A stretch of 64,000 bases of DNA from Multifurca ochricompacta (lineage: Eukaryota > Basidiomycota > Agaricomycetes > Russulales > Russulaceae). The stretch covers positions 1-64,000 of the forward strand of contig WTXG01000162.1 of the NCBI GenBank assembly GCA_022496185.1. Direction: 5' to 3'. The position numbers and the translations under genes are program-made. Every line of letters starts with the position of its first letter. Position 1 is the stretch's first letter. The notes below the pieces were generated by a model. That model saw only the letters and a program-made list of their open reading frames with translations, was not told the DNA's origin and searched no databases. Below, in pieces: positions 1-10,272 of this stretch.

Positions 1-391
1 ACCCATGACTCGGGACCACTCCGATCAGTCGGGTCCGGCTTTTGATGTGGGGCTACCGCCCCACATGGGCGCTCCGGCGCCCCCGGACCTTGGCCCGATC
101 GGGCCGGACCCCCGATTTCAAATTGACCCACCTCGGACTCCGTTCGACCCACATCAAATCCGTGACAGCGTGTGAAATTCCTTATCGGCCAATAGCAAAA
201 AGGCCTCATGGAAAAAATAGGTTCAAACTCAGTTTCAAACCCAGATGCTGAAGAGCATATAAGCGAAACTATTGGGACGGTGGTGTTTCCCTCATCACCC
301 CAAGTACATCCTGGGTTCCCCTTACTTGCTACACAATTTCCTTTTTTAGAAATTAGTAGTTTTTGTAGTAAATTCCTCCCTAAACCCTAAA
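1..391. other. Unassigned repeat-like flank
   Basis: I recognise no protein here. The first 130 bases are GC-rich with short inverted blocks. A TATA-like box (CATATAAGC) lies at about 256-264, and two CCCTAAA units end the stretch. The next base begins the interior of an LTR-A copy, so this sequence has replaced roughly the first 225 bases of that LTR. It is probably part of another insertion, possibly an LTR, whose other end lies outside the window. Confidence 0.3.
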
Positions 392-752
392 CCCTATCAG
401 AAGCTAGGCTTTACGCCCTTCGCTTTCGTATATTTGGGCCCACATGACTCTGTTCTCTTATCTCGTAGACGCCCATTCGATTACGTATATAAGTCCGCTG
501 TAACTACAATGTAGACCTCAGACTCGACTTATTGAATACATCAGTGTTTGTCTTCTGGACTTCCCCTTGAAACCTCTGACTCGATCGTCTCAGTGCTTTT
601 GGCACTTTCCGCTCAACATTGTCACTCGGGAACAGCCCCGTTGACTTTGACTCATCCCCTCACACTCCAAGAGGTCTTATTGATCTCTTATCTAAACAAA
701 CATATGAAGCTGTCGCACAAGTCGTGCAGAACGTCTCACACCGGACGTAACA
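392..752 (+). repeat. 5'-truncated LTR-A fragment
   Basis: It matches the last 360 or so bases of the 589-bp LTR at 58734-59322, including the promoter block ACGTATATAAGTCCGCTG and the terminal ACGTAACA. It interrupts the RNase H region of the minus-strand pol that begins at 753. The first part of the LTR is missing. Whether this was a solo LTR or the edge of a full plus-strand element to the left cannot be decided. Confidence 0.85.
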
Positions 753-2459
753 GTGAAGGATTCCTCCAGTATCTCGTTGTGATAAAACTGCACCATTGGC
801 ATACATGGAAGCATCAACTTCCAGTTCAAAGGGTTTGGCTAAGTCGGGTTGGATAAGAACTGGCTCGGAGCTGATAATCGCTTTTATCTGGTCGAATGCT
901 TTCTGCTGTAATTCACCCCAATGCCAGGGCATGTCTTTTTTCAACAAGTCATTAAGCAGTCGGGCAATGGCTGAGAATCCTTTGACGAAGCGTCGGTAGA
1001 AATTGCAAAATCCAATGAATGACCTGACGTCTTTGGTACACTGAGGGGCGGCCCACTCTCGAATGCCTTGTACTTTTACAGGGTCCATGCGTACTTGCCC
1101 CCCTTCAAGGATAACACCCAAGTATTCAACAGTCTTCTGTTCAAAGGAGCATTTGGCGGGTTTCAAATAAAGGTCATGTTTCGCCAGAATTTCTAGTACC
1201 TCATGAACTTGGGTCCGGTGGTGGTGAATGTCATCTTTGGTAGCCACTAGGATGTCGTCCATATACACCATGATCTCTTCCGTAAGGATCAGGTCTCGGA
1301 AAATGTGATTCATCATGGCCTGGAAGGTTGCTGGTGAGTTCGTCAAGCCAAAGAACATAACGTTGGGTTCGAAGAGTCCTTGGTTGGTCTTAAAGGTGGC
1401 TTTGGGCTGGTTGCCTTCTCGAATATGAATGTAATTGTAACCCCAGCAAACATCCATCTTCGAGAACAGGGCTTTGTCATGCATTTTATTGATGATTTCT
1501 GAGATCAGAGGGAGGGGGTAGTTATTCTTCACCATGAGTTCGTTAATCTGTCTGTAGTCCTGTACTGGTCGTAGTTTTCCATCCTTCTTTTTAATGAAAA
1601 AGAAGGGTGAAGCATAAGGCGAATTCAAGGGTCGTATGTATCCTTTTGCCAGGTGTTCCTCCAGGAAAGTGGAGAGCACTTCCTTCTCTGGTTGAGACAG
1701 TGGATAGATCTTGCAATCTACCAATTGTGGAGCATTTGGGATGAAATCAATGGCGTGATCCCAAGGCTGAGAAGGAGGGAAATGTTGCGACTCTTCTTCC
1801 AAGAAAACCTTCCAGTGTTGGTGGTATTCTACTGGCACTACTTCTTCGAATGTCTTTTCTGGGTTTTTCTGTGCCTCTGCCTGAGCCAATTCCAAGGCCT
1901 TCATGACATAGCAATACACCTGATCCACAGGTTCCACGTCACTCCAGGTGACGGCCGATCCCATAATGATCGCATGGGTCAAGGGGTGTCGCACAGTGTA
2001 GTCATATCCCAAGGACGTAATAAGAACTGGGTAGAAATCTTTATCCATTGTTGCTTCCACCCAGTTGATTCTGGGTTCGAATGCTGCTAGCCATGGGTAC
2101 CCCAGAACCATGTCTTCGTCTCCTAGATCTGTGATGAGGAAGCGAAGTTGCTTAGTTCACTCCCCAACCTGCACTTCCAAGTCACAGCAGTGCGTGATCT
2201 TTCCGGCTCTATTGGCCATCCCGTCTATATTCCAAATGTTTTTCTCCTGGGGGAGTAACTGTGTCCCCAGTCCCAACGTTTTCTGGAGTCTTTGACTGAT
2301 GAAATTGTCTGTTGCTCCAGAGTCAATCAATATTTGTCTGTCGGCCATCTTCTGTTTGGTTTCAAAGTGTACTGGTATTTTCAAAGACTTGAAACGACTA
2401 GTATATACAGAAGTTACATGGAGTGCTCTTGCCCAGGCCGATGGGGTCAAGCCAATCAA
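753..2459 (-). pseudogene. Gypsy Pol: protease, reverse transcriptase, start of RNase H (GypB1)
   Basis: Pol would copy the element RNA into DNA. In order it shows an aspartic protease core (DSGATDNF), the link motif ILGYPWLAAFEP-like, an RT with [27 protein letters not shown] and the catalytic YMDD (1254-1265), the thumb motif FIGFCNFYRRF, and the first RNase H aspartate (FELEVDAS). The frame is open from 2459 to 755 except for one TGA at 2157-2159, where GypA1 has Asp. RNase H is cut after GGILH by an LTR-A fragment, and integrase is lost. Pol starts in the -1 frame relative to gag. The product would be inactive; the family assignment is secure. Confidence 0.9.
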
Positions 2460-2465
2460 AAATCC
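2456..2465 (-). promoter_or_regulatory. Putative gag/pol -1 frameshift site (GypB1)
   Basis: On the minus strand the sequence is GGATTTTTGA. Gag reads GAT TTT TGA (stop) and pol reads TTT TTG ATT GGC one base back, so slippage on the T run at the stop codon would fuse Gag to Pol. The same ten bases occupy the same place in GypA1. Function is inferred. Confidence 0.5.
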
Positions 2466-3985
2466 TTCTGGCCAAAGGCCTTGTCGACGATTAGGGCACG
2501 TACTGCCTCATCCTTGTTCATCATATGTTCCCATATTGCTGCCGCTTTCTGCTCTTTAGTTTTTGGGGTGGTTGCTGGGTTTTCTTTTGTTGGGGTTGGT
2601 AGATTTTGTACTGGCGGTGTCGTGGTAGTAGTGGCTACTGTTGCTTCAGCAGCATGGACCATCTTCTTTAGGCAAAATCATGACATGTGCCCTTGTGCTC
2701 GGCAATGGAAGCAGTGTCCTTCCTTCATAAGATTTTTCTTTTCATCGTTGGTGAGAGCTGCACGGGCTTTGGTGTGATCTGCTGACATATCCATGGCGTT
2801 GGGGTCTCGTGAGGTAGTAGGTTTTACCCCAAACGCTGCCTTCCACTGATCGCGGGTTCTGCCCTTCTTTGTGTCTACTCCGAAGCGCATCTGGAAATCC
2901 AGATAATCTTGCTGCTGTGTCCTAGCAGCACTTGTCCACTGGCTCCATGATTCGGGGTGATGAAATTGAATGATATTTTTCACCAGGGGGTTGGGCAACC
3001 CTTGGGAGAAGAGGTCGAGTGTTGCCTCTTCATTTACATCGTACCCTGCTCTCTTGGCCAGGTTGCGGAACCTGGCTACATAGCCATCCAAGTCTCCTCT
3101 TTCCATTTTCAGGGACTTCAATTCTCTGGCAGCCTTCTGCTTGGCCTGCCCATCTGTGAAGGCATCTTTAAATCTTTGCGCCACGATATCCCACAGATCC
3201 TCATCTGTGGTTCTGGTTCCAGCTGTAACCCTATCGTTCAGCCATTCGATCTGCTCCATTGTCCAATCATCGACGGAATCCCCTCTGATAAGCGAGAGGA
3301 AGAGGTTGGTTTGTTGAAAAGGGTTCACAATTTGTGGGACGTCATGATTGAAGTTTTTGAACATCTCGAACTCGAGCATGAACTTTTTGCTCTGAGATCA
3401 ATCACCAGTGAATGTAGTTGGCAGGACTCCCGTAAGGCATCCTGATGGAGGGGGGAGGTTCAGAGCGGGGACAACTGGAGCAGGGTCTGGTAATTGTGCA
3501 GCAATGGTCGACATTGTTGGGTACATGATGGTTGGGGTGTCTGAGGTTTGTCGTGTAATCTGGGGAGAGACTAAAGCAGATGTTCTGAACGTAGTACTCT
3601 CGGGTGCAACTGTCTGAGCTGTAAAACTACGGGCTATGACTTGTGCGTCTTCACTGCTTTCTTTGATATATTCTTCAGTTTCTGAGTCTGTGACAATGGC
3701 TGGAGGGTTCTCTCTCCAAGGTCCTAAGCCGTACTCTGGTGGGGCAGGTCCTGTGGTGACCCAGGAATGATGGCTTCTAGAGTAACGGATACGGTACCAG
3801 ACCTGTTTCTGTTCATCGTATTCAACTGGCTGGTACTGATCATCGTGATAGATGTAGTATCCAAACTCGGTTTCAAAATCTTTCCAGACGGCAGAGCCAA
3901 GGACTTGTTGTGAAAGATTATCCTCGTCTCGGTGGTCGATAAGTTCTTTGTTGTGCAAGGTCTGACTGCGGCTGGATGAAGCCAT
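2456..3985 (-). pseudogene. Gypsy Gag with CCHC knuckle (GypB1)
   Basis: Gag would form the particle and bind RNA. The start at 3985 (MASSSRSQ) lies about 22 bases inside the 5' LTR end. A Tyr/Asp-rich N-terminal part is followed by a proline-rich stretch, the retrotransposon gag domain (LSLIRGDSVDDWTMEQIEWL onward; FSQGLPNPLVKNII), and a zinc knuckle CFHCRAQGHMS. Two stops break it: one at 3398-3400, where GypA1 has Cys, and one at 2678-2680 inside the knuckle, where GypA1 has Arg (CGA to TGA). The frame closes at a TGA at 2456-2458 that overlaps the start of pol. Confidence 0.85.
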
Positions 3986-4007
3986 GGTGGGGAGAGACTC
4001 AACTTAA

Positions 4008-4600
4008 TGTAACGCCTGGTGCGGGCATTCGTCACGACATGTGATAAGTCATGTAGCGAAACTACAAAGTCAGGTGTGCACTGTCTTTCAAGTACATGGA
4101 GATTGGGTGAGAAGTCAACACAAAGGAGCTAATCCCTTGGCGTTGGTGAGCAGAAGAGTGCCAAAAGCACTGAGACGATTCAAGAGTCAGGTCTTAGGAA
4201 TCACCCAGAAGGTAATGCACCAAGTCGATTAAGAAGTCGAGTCTAAGGTATACAGGCTATCTAGGCAGGCCTTATATACGTAATGGAAGTCAGAGTCTGA
4301 ATCGGAGTGTCGTACTTGATGTATCAACAAAGTCGTAATGTATCCAAAGAGGGAACAGGGTCAGGTGGGCCAGATGAGAATATACGTAGACGGATACGGT
4401 ATAGTTGCGATTCTGGTGGGAAAATATGTAAGAGTTCTGAGGTAAAGTATGAGTCACAGATAAGCAAGAAGTCAAGTCATAGATAAGGAACAAACAAGCA
4501 CAACACCAGTCATAACATGGTCAACAGAGAAGTAAACAATGCCAAGCAACATGTCATGTGAGGAAAAAGGAAACAAAGTGATGCAGCGGGGTTCGTAACA
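4008..4600 (-). repeat. LTR-B, 5' LTR of GypB1
   Basis: 593 bp running from TGTAACGCC to GTTCGTAACA on the plus strand, with a minus-strand TATA block (ACGTATATAAGGCC). It matches 17781-18374 and 58717-59906. It interrupts GypA1's post-pol ORF after the first half of the third zinc knuckle. Confidence 0.9.
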
Positions 4601-5600
4601 ACTTGCCACACCACCCCGAAGGGTTGACAATCGTTGGGGCAATGCCCATACGGTGGAAGATGCAGAATCGACTCCAATGTAGGTTACTTCGGCAATGATG
4701 GCACCACTTGCGATTGAGGGGGCAGTTCCAACTAATGTGATACTTACTATCACATCGCCAGCACGTCTCTCCTCGGGGGTTCTCATGCATTTGCAGCATC
4801 TTGAATCAGTTCGGCAGTAGTTGTGGTGCAGCCCCTAGTGATTGCGGTGGGAGGGGTCGTGCATAAGTGTCCGCGTACCTTTCTGTGATGGTCTGGTACA
4901 CATCCCCTTTCTCCAACCTTTTCCGGGTCTCCGTTAACTCCTGTTCCACCTGGAACATTCCCCTCGTGAGCCTCGTCATCTGCTTCGCATACTCTTTGTA
5001 CTGGGTGTTGAGTGTGGTACGTAGTGTGAGGGTCTTCCACAGTCTCATCACCTCAGCTTTGAGACGCGGAAGGCACATGTCATTCAGTACTTCGTCAATT
5101 GCAAACACTTGGGGGTTGTCAGCCGCAAGGTGGTTCAGCTGCTCGTCACTCATCGTATGGTGGAGACGTCCAGTGTACTGTTCTTCCAAATAGACGGGGG
5201 CCCCGTAAACAGGCCTGTTTTTCTTCATGCAGCCTGCAACATCCATCCCTCCATTGGTGTAGAAGATGTACTTAGCTATCTCCTTCATTCCATCAGCCTT
5301 TGTGAATTCGAGTGGGAAATACATGGAGGAGTTTGGGTTATTGGTGAAGAAGGGGAATTCAGGGATGTTGTCATCCTGTTCCATGCCGACGAGGTCATTT
5401 GGGTGTGGTTCTTCAGAGTGGTCAAAGTTGTCATTGGGGTTTGGTGACTGGTTCTTGACTCGTTCCTCCGCGGCTTTGTAGTCGATAGGGGAGCAGGGAC
5501 GAGTGGAAGGATGAGCAGAGGGGAAAGCTTCCACCACTACATGAGTGGCGGCGAAGGCGTTGACGGCGGCAGAGGCAGCAATGAAGGAGGAAGTAGACAT
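4601..5600 (-). pseudogene. Post-pol multi-zinc-knuckle ORF of GypA1
   Basis: This second gag-like ORF lies about 80 bases downstream of the integrase/chromodomain stop, where retroviruses carry env. From 5600 the protein runs 264 aa with a helical, charged region near residues 170-240, then a TGA at 4806-4808, then zinc knuckles: CWRC-x4-H-x4-C, CHHC-x4-H-x4-C and the start of a third (GWCGK), where LTR-B of GypB1 cuts in. The copy at 59938-60454 preserves the same order and completes knuckles three and four. I know no named function; nucleic-acid binding is inferred from the knuckles. No signal peptide or membrane segment is visible, so this is not an Env-type protein. Confidence 0.7.
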
Positions 5601-5679
5601 GTTTTAGTGGATAGTAGGACGTTGCTAGTGAAGCGTTGTTCTGGGGGGTTTATCTGGGGCTGAGAGTCGTCCCTTTTAA

Positions 5680-6658
5680 CTATGTTCTGGGTGCTTGGGG
5701 ATGTCGTAAGTGGAATTCCATGATAAGGGCCGGAGCAAAGATATTTACAGCAGGTTCCCACGAACTGTCAGAGTCTGGGAACCCTTTCCACTTGATCAGG
5801 TAATGTAACTTGCGCCCTTGGCCTCTTCGGGACGAGTCTAGAATGCGATCCACTTCCCACTCCACTTCTCCATCAACGAGATCAGGGGGTGGTCTTGGGA
5901 AGTTCCCACCATGAATGGAAGTCTCCTTGTACGGAGTCAGTAGTTGGGCATGGAAGACCAGGTGGATCTTCCATTTCTCCAGGAGTTCGAGTTCATATGA
6001 CACGTCTGACAGTTTCCTTTTGATCTGGAAAGGTCCGTGACGTCGGGGCACTAGCTTGGCAGAGGGATGTGACATATGAATGTTCTTCCCCTCGAGCCAG
6101 ACCCAGTCATTGGTCTGATATGATGTGAATTTGTGAGGCAGTGCAGATAAGAGCTCTTGCGCCTTCAGCAGATTCTCATTGGCTGATTGTCGCAGTTCCT
6201 TCCATTGGTCGATACATTGGGCTACCAATGGCACATTGGTGGGCTTATCTACCCATGTGGTTCGCGGGGTCCAGCCCATGATGAGGGAGAATGGGGCAGT
6301 CTTTGTTGTCCCATTGGGCCAAGAGTTGTGGGCGAACTCTGCTGTGGAAAGCCATTGGGCCTAATTGTCTTGTCGTCTATTACACCAGAACTGCAGGTAC
6401 TGTTCTCACCATTGGTTGGTACGTTCTGACTGCCCGTCAGTCTGTGGGTGGTATGCTGTGGATATGTTCTGTGTAATGTTTAATGTTTTACACAGGGCTC
6501 GTGTGAATGTCGATGTAAACCGAGTGTCCCTATCAGAGATGACCTTCTGGGGAAGTCCATAGTGGCGGTAAACATGATCAAGATATAGTTTTGCCACTCC
6601 TTCGGCTGTGATAGTTTCTTTGCAGGGTATGAAAAGGGCTGCCTTTGAACAGTCATGG
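5680..6658 (-). pseudogene. Gypsy integrase core (second half) and chromodomain (GypA1)
   Basis: This part continues the integrase broken at 13883 by GypD1. It contains the second and third catalytic regions (SDRDTRFTS, QTDGQSERTNQ), the GPFQIKRKL-type C-terminal fold and a chromodomain (VEWEVDRILDS, YLIKWKGF, SSWEP) at its end. Chromodomains steer integration to marked chromatin. Stops after TNQW (CGA to TGA type) and a TGG-to-TAG change interrupt it between 6280 and 6410. Confidence 0.85.
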
Positions 6659-7208
6659 TGTCACAGTTAGGTGCGACACTGTGTCGAACGTCGATCAGGA
6701 GCTGGTCTCCCTGTCAAGATATATCAAGGTCAAGTCAAGACTCCAAGTTGATTAACAGAGTCAAGTCGGTTCAAGCCCCCAACAAAGTGATAGGGCACGT
6801 GCGAGAGTCAAAGTCAACAGCGGAGACACTCAGTCCTGCAACAAGTTCAATAGGGTCAAGGCTCTCCAAGTCGCGTCTTGGAGAGTTCAAGTGGAGTTCT
6901 TTCCCAGAGAGGGAGAGTTTAGAGAAGTCTAATGCACCTTGAATTGAACACAAGAGAACAGACTTAGTCTGTCTCTTCTACTTTACTGTGCTTTAAATAC
7001 AGGTAGATCTAGCTATGTCATAGTAAAGGAAAGTTCTAGTACTATGATGTATTATCTAGTGGTTGCGCAATAGACTGGCTAGAACTAAGGAGAACATAGA
7101 GGGGTTGAGCCCTCAGTAAGCAAACAGTAAGTAGTTGTTTCAGAACAACAAGTCCGTCTCAGTCATCAGTCAGTCCATGTCACCTTTGTCAGTCCAAATT
7201 CCGTCACA
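6659..7208 (-). repeat. LTR-D, 3' LTR of GypD1
   Basis: 550 bp from TGTCACAGTTAGG to CCGTCACA (plus strand). It matches 13330-13882 over its whole length; related but more diverged solo copy at 55084-55603. Confidence 0.9.
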
Positions 7209-7220
7209 TCACCCCCTTTG
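7209..7220 (-). other. Polypurine tract of GypD1
   Basis: CAAAGGGGGTGA on the minus strand directly precedes the 3' LTR (TGTGACGG), the expected plus-strand primer site. Confidence 0.7.
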
Positions 7221-7243
7221 TATGTGTCAGCTTGTCCCCAAGC

Positions 7244-8390
7244 TCAGTGACCAACTGTGAACGTGACCATGTGGGGTGGCAGTGTAAGTTGACGACGGGA
7301 GCGAGGGCGGCATGTACTGCCAACTCCTCCAGCTTGGAGTATTGCGCGGAGTTCAGGAGTGGGGGCAAAAGTCATGGCTTCTGCAGAAGTGGGGATGGTA
7401 TCCCAGGTGGGCGCATAGACATAAGTTAGATAAGGAAATAGACAGTAATAAACATCGGCTCTAGACAAGGCATGGACTGTTTCTTGGATCTCTTGGTGAG
7501 CTCGACTAACCTGTCGTCTCCAGTGGGCCAGTTCCCGAAGGGCACCATCTAGTCGGTGAGTGGCATAGCAAAGTGAGAAACCTCTGCCCAAGCACCTGGG
7601 TCCTGAAGTTCATCCAAAGCATGACTAACAATCGGTGTAAAGTCCATATCAGGGTCAAAGAGTCGTTGTTGGAAAAGCATGAGGATGGGGTTAGGGAACC
7701 CTGGGTGACGAGCATGGGGTTGTGCATATAACGGGAAGCGGAAGATGGGCTCATTGGCTCCCATGGTGCAGACAACAGTGGGTTCGTCCTGTCGAAAGTC
7801 ATAGGCAATATAGTGGGCAATCCGGCAGTAGCCAAGTGAATCTGTAATTAAATGAGGGAAATAGTGATGGTGTTATGGATGTGATTGCGAATAAATGGGA
7901 GGCCTGGAGAAGTATAGGGAATTGGTGATCGTCGGCCAGCAGCAGCATCCCCAGGCAAGTGGTCTAATCCAGGGGTTGGTGGTCGTTCGTCTCCAGTGGT
8001 AGCGGCCTGAAGGCGTGACCATGTTTCCTGTAGCATAGTTAATACACGGTTACGGACATCTGGGTCTAGGCTTTGATTTACAGTGGCCGTTATAGCAATA
8101 GCATTGGTGAGAGTTTGAATAGGATCGTCGGACATTGTGAAGGAAAAGTGTGAGGGAGGGGTTGGTGAAGTTGGTGTGGTTGGGAGCATAGGGGCATCTT
8201 GTGGGAATTTGAGTGCACCTAGGTTCGCTGCATCAGCAGCAGCAGCAGCAAACTGGTCTCTGAAATTGGGGTCTGGGGAGGAAGGTGAAGGCTGAACATT
8301 GGTAGGTCGGCATGTGGTAGACATTCTGGGTCCTGGCTTAACACCTTTGCGTGGAGAAAAGAGGCGGGTAAGTCGTTTAGTGCGAGCCAT
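7244..8390 (-). pseudogene. Post-pol ORF of GypD1, no zinc knuckle
   Basis: It starts at 8390 (MARTKRLTRL), 43 bases after the integrase/chromodomain stop. The first frame (180 aa) is basic, then Pro/Ser/Ala-rich. A frame change near 7870 leads into a hydrophobic-aromatic region (MGANEPIFRFPLYAQP, 7764-7549), and a second change near 7560 into a helical segment (LRELAHWRRQVSRAHQE) ending at 7244. About 380 aa if the shifts are decay. I do not recognise the family. Its position matches the zinc-knuckle ORF of GypA1, but no Cys/His knuckle is visible. Confidence 0.5.
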
Positions 8391-8432
8391 GATAAGAGAA
8401 AGAGGTATGTGTGGGGGAAAAGAGATGGGAAA

Positions 8433-9206
8433 TCATGTGGTCACCCCCTTCTTAAGGGTGGCATCGTCCCTGATGCCTGGGAAGAGAATCATAGTACTGT
8501 TTGATAACACAGGGGCGTGACAGTCGGCACTATCCACCCAAGAGTTCTCACTGGCGGGATATCCAACCCAGCTGACCAGATACTGGAGCTTCTTGGATTG
8601 TCCATGAAGCCGGTGATTCAAAACAGCAGCCACCTCATACTCTTCTTCCTGACCCACAAGGTCTGGAGGGGGTCTGAGGTAATTGGGGCCATGTGCATCA
8701 GTTTCCAAATAGGGAGACAAAAGATCAATGTGAAACACATCATGGATATTCATGTGGGAAGGCAGAGATAAGCGATAAGCCACAGGGGAGATGCAATCCA
8801 CGACACAGAAGGGGCCGTAGCGGCGAGGGGCTAGCTTAGCGGATGGGAAATGTGTCTTCAAATTTTTTCCTTGAGCCAAACTTGTGTGCCCACAACGAAT
8901 GGTGGGCACGATGTGGGGGTGTGGGAGCTCGGAAGGCAAGTTCTGCGCGAGTTCGTGCATTCCGTAGATCGTGGAGGCGGTGTCAACCCTGGGAATGTTT
9001 GACTCTGACAGCTGACCGTTCCAATCGAACGAAACGCCGTGGATTAGTTTGTGCGGTGACAGTTTAGATTTGTCATGTATCCATGAATTATGGATGAACT
9101 CTGCTAGCGGCAAGTAGTCTGGCCATCGGTGTTGATCGTCACCCAGCCAAAGCCAGAGATACTGTTTGAGCCAGAGATTCATACGTTCACTCGAGCCTCT
9201 GTCCAA
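8433..9206 (-). CDS. Integrase C-terminus and chromodomain (GypD1)
   Basis: 258 aa, open. It begins at the third catalytic region (SSERMNLWLKQY), continues through the integrase C-terminal fold (LAPRRYGPFCVVD, HDVFHIDLLSPY) and ends with a chromodomain (EYEVAAVLNHR, YLVSWVGY, NSWVD). Upstream, a frame change near 9210-9245 separates it from the rest of integrase, so it is translated only if that is bypassed. Confidence 0.8.
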   Translation of the reverse strand: MDRGSSERMNLWLKQYLWLWLGDDQHRWPDYLPLAEFIHNSWIHDKSKLSPHKLIHGVSFDWNGQLSESNIPRVDTASTIYGMHELAQNLPSELPHPHIVPTIRCGHTSLAQGKNLKTHFPSAKLAPRRYGPFCVVDCISPVAYRLSLPSHMNIHDVFHIDLLSPYLETDAHGPNYLRPPPDLVGQEEEYEVAAVLNHRLHGQSKKLQYLVSWVGYPASENSWVDSADCHAPVLSNSTMILFPGIRDDATLKKGVTT

Positions 9207-9240
9207 GGGTGGAATGCGGTTGACAGGTTTTGACAGATAT

Positions 9241-10272
9241 TCAACATGCAGGCAAGTTCATGAGAAAATGGGAGGTAAACCGGGGGTCACGATCGGAAAT
9301 GATACGCTTAGGGATGCCGAAGGTTGGGAAAACATGTCTATAATACAGGGTAGCAACTCCTTCACCAGAGATGTTTTTCGAGCAGGGAATGAATTTTGCT
9401 GATTTTGAACAGCCTTGATCGACAATCGTAAGTACTGCATCATAGTGTCCCGAGGGTGGGAGATCCATGATAAGGTCCATCACTACATATTGAAAAGGGC
9501 CTGCCGAGGTCGGCACATTGAATGGAAATAGCAGGACTTTCTTAGTTAGCTTTGGTTTACTTTCTTGACATTTGGCACAACCCTGGACGTAATCGCGGAC
9601 AAATTCTTTCAGGCCATTGCCTTCATATTCCGTTAGCACCTTTCGTACAGTCTTCTCAATCCCTGGATGTCCCACTAAAACGTGGTCGTGATGACGAGAG
9701 AGGATCTCACGTCGTTCAGTGACACCTTCTGGGAATGGGCCTTTGGACGGTTGTATTGTTCGGAGAAATAAGTGATCTGGTAAAATTGTAACTGTCTCAT
9801 TATCGGCCGTTCCCCGATCTGCATCAGGTCGGCGTGAAAGCATGTCTGCCACCATGTGGAGTTTCCCTGGGACGTGTTCTAGAGAGAAGTTGAAATCGGC
9901 AAGTTCTTGGAGCCAATGTGCTTGATGCCGATTGAGTTTTTGCGGCTCTCTGAAGTATTGCAGATTGTTATGATCTGTGCGGATCTGGACCTTGTGACGA
10001 GCACCAAGGAGATATTGGCGCCATAAGCGGAGTGCAACCATGACTGCGAATAATTCGCAGTCATATATATCCCAATTCCGTTGTGTTTCATCTAATGTTT
10101 TCGAGAGATATGCCACAGGATGTAAGCATCCGTCATTGTCCTTTTGGCTTAAGGTGGCACCAACGGCGTACCCAGAGGCATCCGTGTCGACAATGAAGGG
10201 TTTTTCAAAATCCAGTTGTGCGAGTACTGGTTGTGAGGTCACACGTTGTTTAAGGTGTCGAATGCGTTCTGT
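9241..10272 (-). pseudogene. RNase H and integrase N-terminal half (GypD1)
   Basis: Over 330 open codons. RNase H has FIVDTDASG, the DCELFAV segment and TDHNNL. Then come the tether (LSRRPDAD), the integrase HHCC finger (a His pair in SRHHDHVLVGHPG, Cys pair in CAKC) and the first two DDE regions (YVVMDLIMDLP; ISDRDPRFTSHF). The frame then slips before the glutamate region. Confidence 0.88.

Larger units (their letters stand above)
753..4600 (-). mobile_element. Ty3/gypsy element GypB1 (5' LTR, gag, partial pol)
   Basis: Reading on the minus strand, LTR-B (4008-4600) is followed after about 22 bases by gag, then pol in a different frame, ending in RNase H where the LTR-A fragment cuts in. 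The LTR-to-gag spacing is the same as in GypA1, so LTR-B is this element's own 5' LTR. It is inserted in the post-pol ORF of GypA1. Integrase, the post-pol ORF and the 3' LTR are not in the window. I saw no convincing tRNA primer-binding site directly after the LTR. Confidence 0.85.

Noticed and set aside
42..390. Short ORFs on the plus strand
   Set aside because: No domain, no codon-use or start context support; the region looks like repeat sequence.
375..396. CCCTAAACCCTAAACCCTA resembling a telomere repeat
   Set aside because: Only two and a half units, inside repeat sequence; no array or other subtelomeric sign.
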